A stretch of 12,231 bases of DNA from an uncultured Bacilli bacterium (GTDB taxonomy: Bacteria > Bacillota_I > Bacilli_A > RF39 > UBA660), in NCBI GenBank assembly GCA_947631345.1, contig CANRKW010000025.1:1-12231 (forward strand), given 5' to 3'. The first letter of the stretch is position 1, and each line of letters begins with the position of its first letter. Below the pieces are notes generated by a model, which saw only the letters and a program-made list of their open reading frames with translations, was not told where the DNA came from and did not search any database. Shown here in pieces: positions 6,599 to 12,231 of this stretch. The position numbers and the translations under genes were made by a program.

Positions 6599-7419
6599 TT
6601 TGCCTCCTTTAGTAATTTTATATAGTTATCATATCTACTTTTTAAAATTATGCCTTTTTTCACTTTTTCTATTACATTACATCCTTCATTATTTGTATGA
6701 TTACAAGTATTATATTTACAGTTATATCCAAATTCAATAAATGCATCTTTTAATTCATTTTTGCTTACATTAAGTTCTAATGAGCTAAATCCTGGAGTAT
6801 CTGCTATTAAACCATCGCAAGTTTTTAGTAAAATAGCAAGTCTTGTAGTATGTTTTCCTCTTTTTAAATGTGTACTTACTTCTCCTACTTCTAAATTAAG
6901 TGATTTGTCTATTTTATTTAAAAGAGTACTTTTTCCTGCACCTGTTTGTCCACATAAAGAAACAACATTATTTTTGATTTCTTTTTTTATTTTTCTTATT
7001 TCTTTATTTGTATATACTTTATATCCTATTTTTTTATAGTATTTTAGTATATTAAGTATTTCTTTTCTTTCTTTTTTATTTATAGTATCTAATTTAGTTA
7101 TAATTATTATAGGTGTTATATTATTAGTTATACTTAAAGTTAAGAATTTATCTAATAAGTATGTACTAAATTCTGGTATTCCTACACTCATTACTATAAA
7201 TAATTTATCTATATTAGATATTAAAGGTCTTATTAATGTATTTTTTCTTTCTAATAATTCTTCTATTGTATTAGTTTCTTTATTAAAGATTACATTATCT
7301 CCAACTGTAAGTTTTATGTCTTTTAGTTTTCCTCTTACAGAACAGGGAAAAACACTGTTAGAATCTGTAACAGTGTATAAGTCTTTATTTATGCTTATTA
7401 TTTTTCCTTTATTCTTCAT
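6595..7419 (-). CDS. rsgA: Ribosome small subunit-dependent GTPase A
   Basis: GTPase that checks late maturation of the 30S subunit. The 274-residue protein has an N-terminal OB fold (about 1-62), a circularly permuted GTPase domain in which G4 TKLD (108-111) precedes G1 GQTGAGKST (157-165), G2 around KHTTR (189-193) and G3 DTPG (207-210), then a zinc-binding segment with C234, C239, H241 and C247. Permuted order plus the C-x4-C-x-H-x5-C knuckle is diagnostic. It is slightly shorter than typical members, mainly at the ends. The ATG lies 11 bp inside the prkC 3' end with only a weak purine-rich SD, suggesting translational coupling to prkC. B. subtilis has the same neighbour order (the gene there is also called cpgA). 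Confidence 0.95.
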   Translation of the reverse strand: MKNKGKIISINKDLYTVTDSNSVFPCSVRGKLKDIKLTVGDNVIFNKETNTIEELLERKNTLIRPLISNIDKLFIVMSVGIPEFSTYLLDKFLTLSITNNITPIIIITKLDTINKKERKEILNILKYYKKIGYKVYTNKEIRKIKKEIKNNVVSLCGQTGAGKSTLLNKIDKSLNLEVGEVSTHLKRGKHTTRLAILLKTCDGLIADTPGFSSLELNVSKNELKDAFIEFGYNCKYNTCNHTNNEGCNVIEKVKKGIILKSRYDNYIKLLKEAK

Positions 7420-9184
7420 TTTCTGTCTCTTCTTCTATTTCTCCATCAGGAAGTACTATGTCACCTACTGTTTCTGGTGTTTTTGAAACTGAAACAGCTA
7501 GTGTAACTCCTTCAACTACTACTGAATTACTTGGTCTACTTTGGCTTAATATTGTGCCAGGTGTTATATCAGGTCTATCACTAGGAGGTTCTACATAAGA
7601 TACTTCAAGTTTTAAACTATATTTTTTAGCAAATTCTTCAACTTGTTCTAAAGTATATCCATTTGTAAAATCTGGATAAAGTATTTCTATTTCAGGTATG
7701 TATAATGTAACTGTGCTTCCATATCTAACTGTTTCTCCCGCGCTTGGACTTGTTTCTATTATCGTACCTTCTTCATAATTATCTGTTTCGTGTACTTTTC
7801 TTTTTTCTACTAAAACATTACATTTGTATTCTCTTTCTAATCTATCTTTTATTACTAAGTAATTTTGATCTTTATACTCTTCCATTGTAAATGATGCATC
7901 TCCACTAGATAAGTAAATACAAACTTTTCTGCCTTTTTTTACTAATTTTCCCGCTTCTGGACTTGTTTTTACTGCATAACCTTCTTTTATTTCATCACTT
8001 GCAACATATCTATATTCTTCTTCTCCACAAGTTACTACAAATCCTTTTTCAGTTAATTCATTACTTGCATCTACTGCACTTAAATTGGAAACATCTGGTA
8101 CTTTTATGTTTTTTTCATCTGTAAGTTTAGGTAAAATTAAGTATGTGAATATTAATCCAAGTACTATAAGTCCAGTAAAAATACTTGCTAATATTATTAA
8201 TAAAGTATTTTGTTTTTTACTTTCTTCTTTTTCTTTAATTCTCATAAATTCCACTTCTTTTTCTTCTTTCTTCTTTTCTTCTTTTACTTTGTTTTCTAGT
8301 GCTTTTGTATCTGCTTCATTTTCTGGATAAGGATATACATACTTTTCTTCATTACTTCTTGCTTCATCTAAAGCAGTTATTATGTCTTGATGCATTTCTC
8401 TTGCATCTTTATATCTATTTTGAGGATTTTTTGCTGTTGCTTTTAATATTATGTTCTCTATTGATTGAGGTAATTCTGGAAGTTTTTTCCTTATACTTGG
8501 AAGTGGTTCACGAAGGTGCTTTAAAGCTATTTCCACCGCATTATCGCCAACATATGGAACACTGCCTGTCAAAAGTTCATACATAAGTATTCCCATAGAA
8601 TATATGTCACTTTTTATTGTACTACCTTTACCACTTGCTTGTTCAGGTGGAAGATAATGAACACTACCCATTACTGAGTTTGTTTGTGTAAGTTGAGTAC
8701 TGTTTAAAGCCATTGCTATACCAAAATCTGTTATTTTTATAAGACCATTTTCAAGTATCATAATGTTTTGTGGTTTTATGTCTCTATGAATTATGTATGC
8801 ATCGTGTGCGTGAGCCATACCATCAGTTAGTTGACTCATAATATCTATTACTTCTGTTATAGTTAAACTTCCTCTTTTTTTAAGAAGTTGCTTTAAAGTT
8901 TTTCCTTCTACATATTCCATTACAATATAGTATTGTCCATCATCTTCTCCAACATCATACATTTCTACTATATTTGGATGATTTAAACTTGATGCACTTA
9001 ATGCTTCTCTTTGAAAACGTCTTACAAATTTTTCATCATTTGCGAGGTCTCCTCTTAAAACTTTAACTGCAACATTTCTATCTAGTATCGTATCATATGC
9101 TAAATATACGTTAGCCATTCCACCTTCACCAAGTGTCTTTATAACAGCATATCTATCATTAATTTTAGTCCCCTTTATTATCAC
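7409..9184 (-). CDS. prkC: PASTA-domain serine/threonine protein kinase PrkC
   Basis: Single-pass membrane kinase that senses muropeptides or lipid II outside the cell and phosphorylates cell-wall, division and translation targets. Kinase domain about 12-272: glycine loop GEGGMANV (19-26), ATP lysine K41, catalytic HRDIKPQN (133-140), DFG (153-155), and an activation loop with several Ser/Thr before PPE (179-181). A charged Lys/Glu linker (about 290-325) leads to one transmembrane helix (about 327-351). Three extracellular PASTA repeats follow (about 359-427, 429-497, 500-569), then an acidic tail. B. subtilis PrkC also has three. The start is GTG (9182-9184), sharing one base with the prpC TAG and preceded by GAAGGTGA. 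No frameshift or missing catalytic residue. Its opposing phosphatase is encoded immediately upstream. Confidence 0.96.
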   Translation of the reverse strand: MIIKGTKINDRYAVIKTLGEGGMANVYLAYDTILDRNVAVKVLRGDLANDEKFVRRFQREALSASSLNHPNIVEMYDVGEDDGQYYIVMEYVEGKTLKQLLKKRGSLTITEVIDIMSQLTDGMAHAHDAYIIHRDIKPQNIMILENGLIKITDFGIAMALNSTQLTQTNSVMGSVHYLPPEQASGKGSTIKSDIYSMGILMYELLTGSVPYVGDNAVEIALKHLREPLPSIRKKLPELPQSIENIILKATAKNPQNRYKDAREMHQDIITALDEARSNEEKYVYPYPENEADTKALENKVKEEKKKEEKEVEFMRIKEKEESKKQNTLLIILASIFTGLIVLGLIFTYLILPKLTDEKNIKVPDVSNLSAVDASNELTEKGFVVTCGEEEYRYVASDEIKEGYAVKTSPEAGKLVKKGRKVCIYLSSGDASFTMEEYKDQNYLVIKDRLEREYKCNVLVEKRKVHETDNYEEGTIIETSPSAGETVRYGSTVTLYIPEIEILYPDFTNGYTLEQVEEFAKKYSLKLEVSYVEPPSDRPDITPGTILSQSRPSNSVVVEGVTLAVSVSKTPETVGDIVLPDGEIEEETENEE

Positions 9185-9924
9185 TATTTTTCACCTTCTT
9201 CACATAAATAGGCTATTGATATATTGTCACTCCCGCCTCTTAAATTAGATTTTAGAATTAATTTGTCTACTTTTTCTTCTATATCTAAATATTTGTCATT
9301 TAGTACTTTTTCTATTTGTTCTTTAGTTACCATATTAGTAAGACCATCACTACATAGAAGTATACCATCTACTGGATCTTCTACTACAAATATGTCTGAT
9401 TCAATTTTTTCTGTCGCTCCTAAAGCTCTCATAAGGACATTTTTTTGTGGATGATTTTCAGCTTCTTCTGGCCTTAACTCGCCTGTTTCTACAAGAATAT
9501 TAACTAAAGTATGGTCTTTTGTAACTTTGTATAATTTACCACCTTTATAGACAAAACCACTTGAATCACCAACATTCGCAAATATTAGGTAATCTTTTGT
9601 GTAAATCGCACATACTAAAGTCGTGCCAAGTCCAGTTGAATCGACGTGTTCGCTTGCATATTTAAGTATTTCTCTGTTGACTTCTTCAATCATTTCTTTT
9701 ATCCAAGTAATTGCATCAACTTTACTTCCAAGCGTGCTCATATTTTGAAATCTTTTTCCTATTATAGTAACAGCCATTGAACTTGCGACTTCTCCAGCAC
9801 GATGACCTCCCATACCATCAGCTACCATAAGTAAATAATCATTGTTTTTATTTTTAATTATTGTAACTGAATCTTCATTATGACTTCTTACTTTTCCAGG
9901 ATCAGTTTGATAATGTGATAACAT
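9184..9924 (-). CDS. prpC: PP2C-family protein phosphatase PrpC (Stp)
   Basis: Mn/Mg-dependent Ser/Thr phosphatase that reverses PrkC phosphorylation. The 246-residue protein shows the PP2C motifs in order: RSHNED (13-18), VADGMGGHRAGE with metal ligands D36/G37, STGLGTTLV (96-104), the GDSS strand (119-122), HPQKNVLMRALG (158-169), LLCSDGLTNMV with D193, and GGSDN with D233. Length is typical for bacterial stand-alone PP2C enzymes. One difference is GDSSGF where many homologues have G-D-S-R. The ATG (9922-9924) follows AAGGAG with a 9-nt spacer. It is the first gene of the prpC-prkC-rsgA-rpe operon, whose other junctions all overlap, and has a promoter just upstream. Confidence 0.96.
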   Translation of the reverse strand: MLSHYQTDPGKVRSHNEDSVTIIKNKNNDYLLMVADGMGGHRAGEVASSMAVTIIGKRFQNMSTLGSKVDAITWIKEMIEEVNREILKYASEHVDSTGLGTTLVCAIYTKDYLIFANVGDSSGFVYKGGKLYKVTKDHTLVNILVETGELRPEEAENHPQKNVLMRALGATEKIESDIFVVEDPVDGILLCSDGLTNMVTKEQIEKVLNDKYLDIEEKVDKLILKSNLRGGSDNISIAYLCEEGEK

Positions 9925-9958
9925 AAAGTAACACTCCTTCTTTAGTATATTCCAAATT

Positions 9959-9987
9959 TATATATCAAGTATATCATAATTTGTCGA
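9959..9987 (-). promoter_or_regulatory. Promoter of the prpC-prkC-rsgA-rpe operon
   Basis: TCGACA (9987-9982) and TATATA (9964-9959) on the minus strand with 17 bp between; start predicted near 9952, about 28 nt before the prpC ATG. The neighbourhood has other AT-rich -10-like strings such as TATACT, so the exact choice is not certain. No terminator is obvious between this promoter and the upstream gene ending at 10029. Confidence 0.55.
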
Positions 9988-10028
9988 GTTTTGAAATATC
10001 AAATATACATAATTATATGTAAATGTTT

Positions 10029-10580
10029 TTATTTAATTAATTCTAATACTTTTTCTTTATCTATTTCTCTATCTATATATAAGTCATATATAGGTATATC
10101 TTTATCTATACTTTTTAATGTTTCTACAAGAAGTTTTAACTCTTTTAATCTAGTTAGATCTACTATTCTAGTTAAATCATAATGTATGCCTATAATTTTA
10201 TTTGGTTTTATTCTATAAAAGGCTTGATATTCATATATATTGTCACTACATCTAATAGGTAAAGGAGTATCTACAAACTTTTCTGTAAATGATGTCACTT
10301 CTTTTGGTAAAAATGTTAGAATATGTCTATTTATTATGAATAATGAACTATTTTCTCCTAATTCAAAATTAAATGTTGGCTTTAATAAACTTATGTAGTA
10401 TTGTCCTTCATATGTTGTTGTAGGTAAATTAAGTAGTTTTCTACATTGAATACCATTAGTTAAATATGATATAAAACTTTCTTTATTAAAACAAAAATCA
10501 TAAAATAATGAATTACTAATTGTTATTTGATTTTCTTTAAATAAATTTATTGTTAATTTTTCTATTTCTTCTTTTGTCAT
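10029..10580 (-). CDS. Hypothetical 183-aa protein, probably leaderless mRNA
   Basis: I do not recognise the family. It is a soluble-looking alpha/beta protein with no signal peptide or transmembrane segment. It begins MTKEEIEKLTINLFKENQIT. The middle has an aromatic block (EGQYYISLLKP, about 58-68) and a stretch reading RCSDNIYEYQAFYRIKPNKI. The C-terminal third alternates helices and strands and ends KEKVLELIK. There is no SD before the ATG (10578-10580); instead a -35 TTTACA and -10 TAGAAT place the transcription start at or next to the ATG itself. It lies upstream of, and in the same direction as, the prpC operon, and divergent from the DUF4143 ATPase. Partnership with either is unproven. 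The pattern of strands around residue 117 is faintly reminiscent of ADP-ribosyltransferase-like folds, too weak to use as a call. Confidence 0.8.
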   Translation of the reverse strand: MTKEEIEKLTINLFKENQITISNSLFYDFCFNKESFISYLTNGIQCRKLLNLPTTTYEGQYYISLLKPTFNFELGENSSLFIINRHILTFLPKEVTSFTEKFVDTPLPIRCSDNIYEYQAFYRIKPNKIIGIHYDLTRIVDLTRLKELKLLVETLKSIDKDIPIYDLYIDREIDKEKVLELIK

Positions 10581-10587
10581 AAGAATT

Positions 10588-10616
10588 ATTCTATAATAGA
10601 AAACACTTTTTGTAAA
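10588..10616 (-). promoter_or_regulatory. Promoter giving a leaderless transcript for the 183-aa gene
   Basis: TTTACA (10616-10611), 17 bp, TAGAAT (10593-10588) on the minus strand; each hexamer has one mismatch to consensus. The ATG follows the -10 after only 7 nt (AATTCTT), the distance at which transcription normally starts. Confidence 0.65.
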
Positions 10617-10656
10617 TAGGTTATAAACTAAAAGTTAACAAAGCATATAGTTTACA

Positions 10657-10750
10657 ATATAAAGTCATATATGTTTTCGTGAAGATACAATAAAAAGTCC
10701 ACGGCAATTTCGTGATGGTTAATATAAAAAGTCCTCCCATTTTCGTGATA
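10657..10750. repeat. Three 33-bp-period direct repeats upstream of the ATPase gene
   Basis: TTTCGTGA occurs at 10675-10682, 10708-10715 and 10741-10748, an exact 33-bp period. Each copy is preceded by a second box: ATAAA-GTC near 10658-10666 (degenerate), ATAAAAAGTCC at 10690-10700 and ATAAAAAGTCC at 10724-10734. Sequence between the boxes is not conserved. The third copy occupies the -35 region of the ATPase promoter. Likely sites for a DNA-binding protein; identity unknown. The rest of the gap (10617-10656) holds a TAAACTA/TAGTTTA inverted repeat (10624-10630 and 10648-10654) and nothing else I can name. Confidence 0.75.
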
Positions 10751-10754
10751 TATA

Positions 10755-10763
10755 TGATATAAT
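10755..10763 (+). promoter_or_regulatory. Extended -10 promoter of the DUF4143 ATPase gene
   Basis: TGATATAAT (10755-10763) combines a consensus TATAAT with an upstream TG dinucleotide. Seventeen bp upstream there is only TCCCAT (10735-10740), a poor -35, and the third TTTCGTGA repeat begins next to it. Start predicted near 10770. The SD AAAGAGG (10774-10780) follows. Confidence 0.6.
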
Positions 10764-10785
10764 TCTATTAAGAAAAGAGGTAATT

Positions 10786-12105
10786 ATGAAAAGAAAAATA
10801 TATAATGAATTATTAAAATGGAAAAATAACAATACAAATATTAAACCTTTAATGATACTTGGTGTAAGACAATGTGGAAAAACATATATTATTAATGAAT
10901 TTTGTAAAAATGAATATAAACATTATAAAATGATTAATCTTTTCAATGATACAGATGTTGTTAAATTATATAAAAGTAATTTGTCTTCTAGTGAAAAATA
11001 TAAAGAATTTAAGTTGTTAATAAATTTCGATTTTGAAAAAGAAGATTCTATTTTATTTATAGATGAAATACAAGAGTGTGAAGAACTAATTTCTGAACTT
11101 AAATATTTTTGTGAAATGCACAACAAAGTGAGAATTATATGTGCTGGTTCTTTACTTGGGGTTAAGCTAAATAGGCTTAGAAGTCCTTTCCCTGTTGGTA
11201 AAATTTGGATTAAAAATATGTATCCTTTAGATTTTGAAGAGTTTTTAACTGCTTATAATAGAGAAGATTTAATTCTTCATATAAAAGAGTGTTTTATAAA
11301 TAATAAATCTATAAGTGATATTTTACACGAAAAATTACTAATTTATTATAGAACTTATTTAATAACTGGAGGGATGCCTGAAAGTATTAGTGATATGATA
11401 AGTGTTAATAATGATTATATTAATTATAATAAAGATATACTTTCTAATATTACAACAGCTTATATAAATGATATGAAAAAGCACGTTTCAACCGAGCAAG
11501 AAACTTTGAAAATCGAGGCTGTTTATAGATCTTTACCATCTCAATTATCTAATGTTTCTAAAAAGTTTCAATATTCTTTAGTTAATAAAAATGCTAGAAG
11601 TAGAGAATATGAATCTTCTGTTAATTGGTTAATAAATAGTAATATGGTTTTAAAAACTAAATGTGTTACTTTACCTCAAATACCATTAGAAGGGTTTAGT
11701 GATGAAGAAACTTTTAAACTTTATTTAAGTGATGTTGGTATTTTAAATAGTATATTAGGAATTAAATATGAAGATATAATTACAGATAAGAATTTTATAT
11801 ATAAAGGTTTTATTGCTGAAAATTATGTTGCTAATCAATTAAAATCTAATGGAATAAACTTATATTATTGGAAAAATGATAATGGAACAAGTGAAATAGA
11901 TTTTTTACTTAATACTAAAGATGGAATTATACCTATTGAAGTTAAATCCGGGGATAATACACAGTCTAAAAGTTTAAAAGTTTTTATGGATAAAAACAAC
12001 TCTAAATACGCAATTAGAATAAGTACTAAAAATTTTGGTTTTAATCCTAAAACAAATATTAAATCAATTCCACTTTATGCTGTGTGTTTATTAAAAGAAC
12101 TGTAA
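10786..12105 (+). CDS. AAA_14/DUF4143 ATP-binding protein with PD-(D/E)XK-like C-terminus
   Basis: P-loop ATPase of the archaeal-ATPase-like AAA_14 group joined to a DUF4143 domain; such genes are common and often multicopy in gut Bacillota, with no established role. N-terminal ATPase: Walker A GVRQCGKT (26-33), Walker B SILFIDEIQ (88-96, D93/E94), sensor-type strand IICAGSLLG (117-125). A helical middle section carries LITGGMPESI. The C-terminal domain shows a nuclease-fold pattern: E345 in GFIAENYV, D372 in SEIDFLL and E385-V-K387 in IPIEVKSG, spaced as in restriction-endonuclease-like folds. The 439-residue length is typical of full copies, with no frameshift. The SD AAAGAGG lies 5 nt before the ATG. 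It has its own promoter, an upstream repeat array and a strong terminator, and looks like a self-contained accessory unit. Confidence 0.92.
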   Translation: MKRKIYNELLKWKNNNTNIKPLMILGVRQCGKTYIINEFCKNEYKHYKMINLFNDTDVVKLYKSNLSSSEKYKEFKLLINFDFEKEDSILFIDEIQECEELISELKYFCEMHNKVRIICAGSLLGVKLNRLRSPFPVGKIWIKNMYPLDFEEFLTAYNREDLILHIKECFINNKSISDILHEKLLIYYRTYLITGGMPESISDMISVNNDYINYNKDILSNITTAYINDMKKHVSTEQETLKIEAVYRSLPSQLSNVSKKFQYSLVNKNARSREYESSVNWLINSNMVLKTKCVTLPQIPLEGFSDEETFKLYLSDVGILNSILGIKYEDIITDKNFIYKGFIAENYVANQLKSNGINLYYWKNDNGTSEIDFLLNTKDGIIPIEVKSGDNTQSKSLKVFMDKNNSKYAIRISTKNFGFNPKTNIKSIPLYAVCLLKEL

Positions 12106-12135
12106 GTTTTAATTTTACAGTTCTTTTATTTTATT
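12093..12135. terminator. Bidirectional intrinsic terminator
   Basis: A perfect 13-bp stem, with arms AAAAGAACTGTAA (12093-12105) and TTACAGTTCTTTT (12115-12127) around a 9-nt loop. On the plus strand it is followed by ATTTTATT; on the minus strand the stem itself ends in TTTT and continues TTAATAAAC-like AT-rich sequence. The ATPase stop codon lies in the first arm. It serves the convergent ATPase and XRE-like genes. Confidence 0.88.
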
Positions 12136-12231
12136 CAAAGAATTTATTTATAGGAACATCTAATATTTTACTTATTTTATATAAGTTATATAAACTTACA
12201 CCTTGTGTTATATTAGAACTTTCTAAATTAC
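12131..12231 (-). CDS. XRE-like HTH regulator, C-terminal fragment (runs off window)
   Basis: Only the last 32 codons and the TAA stop (12131-12133) are visible; the gene starts beyond the right edge. The fragment begins NLESSNITQGVSLYNLYKIS and ends with KILDVPINKFFE. The pattern L-E-x-x-x-(x)n-L-x-x-L-x-K-I-x-x-x-L-x-V-P-I-x-x-F-F-E is the end of the Cro/CI helix-turn-helix domain, where recognition-helix and closing helices are followed by a short tail. Convergent with the ATPase gene and sharing its terminator. Whether further domains precede the HTH cannot be seen. Confidence 0.8.
   Translation of the reverse strand, partial: NLESSNITQGVSLYNLYKISKILDVPINKFFE

Noticed and set aside
8085..8586. 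Plus-strand open frames inside prkC
   Set aside because: They are antisense shadows of a fully conserved kinase gene, with low-complexity Ser/Phe/Leu translations and no SD.
932..9924. Mollicutes genetic code (TGA as Trp)
   Set aside because: PNPase, PrkC, ABC-F and others translate in full with TGG tryptophans and no internal TGA. Two genes (the 102-residue one and rsgA) end in TGA within ATGA overlaps, as expected of the standard bacterial code.
10657..10750. CRISPR array
   Set aside because: Repeats are 33 bp apart with only 8-11 bp boxes conserved, there are just three copies, no spacer-length unique segments lie between full repeats, and no cas gene is present.

Overview
The window is very AT-rich with short intergenic gaps, strong Shine-Dalgarno (SD) sites and sigma-A type promoters. 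Together with the gene orders prpC-prkC-rsgA-rpe and rpsO-pnp, this points to a low-GC Bacillota bacterium, plausibly a gut Bacilli/Erysipelotrichia/RF39-type lineage. The lineage is inference. Conserved genes read through with TGG for Trp and no internal TGA, so I see no sign of the Mollicutes UGA=Trp code.

Layout. (1) 1-422, minus strand: a consensus promoter, a 35-codon ORF carrying an uninterrupted G9 tract, a hairpin plus T-tract overlapping the end of that ORF, then the first 33 codons of an exported protein that runs off the left edge. (2) 423-3739, minus: rpsO, pnp, a small hypothetical gene and trmL. A consensus promoter and a leader that could mask its own SD precede rpsO, and a terminator-like hairpin separates rpsO from pnp. 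(3) 3956-5575, minus: an ABC-F translation-factor ATPase. (4) 5735-5944, plus: a small XRE-type repressor whose promoter is covered by palindromes. (5) 5963-9924, minus: the tightly overlapping operon prpC-prkC-rsgA-rpe, with a good promoter upstream. (6) 10029-10580, minus: an unrecognised 183-residue protein that appears to be made from a leaderless mRNA. (7) 10786-12105, plus: an AAA_14/DUF4143 ATPase, preceded by three direct repeats at an exact 33-bp period and followed by a strong bidirectional terminator. (8) 12131-12231, minus: the last 32 codons of another XRE-like regulator.

Functionally, most of the window is housekeeping: ribosome and RNA metabolism (S15, PNPase, TrmL, RsgA, ABC-F) and the PASTA kinase/PP2C phosphatase pair that senses cell-wall state, with pentose-phosphate epimerase co-transcribed.

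The most unusual elements are regulatory. The best candidate for something undescribed is the left-edge locus, where a slippable G9 tract sits in a short translated leader whose last codons form one arm of a terminator-like hairpin, just upstream of a secreted-protein gene. That arrangement could act as a phase-variable attenuator. The second is the 33-bp repeat array in front of the DUF4143 ATPase.
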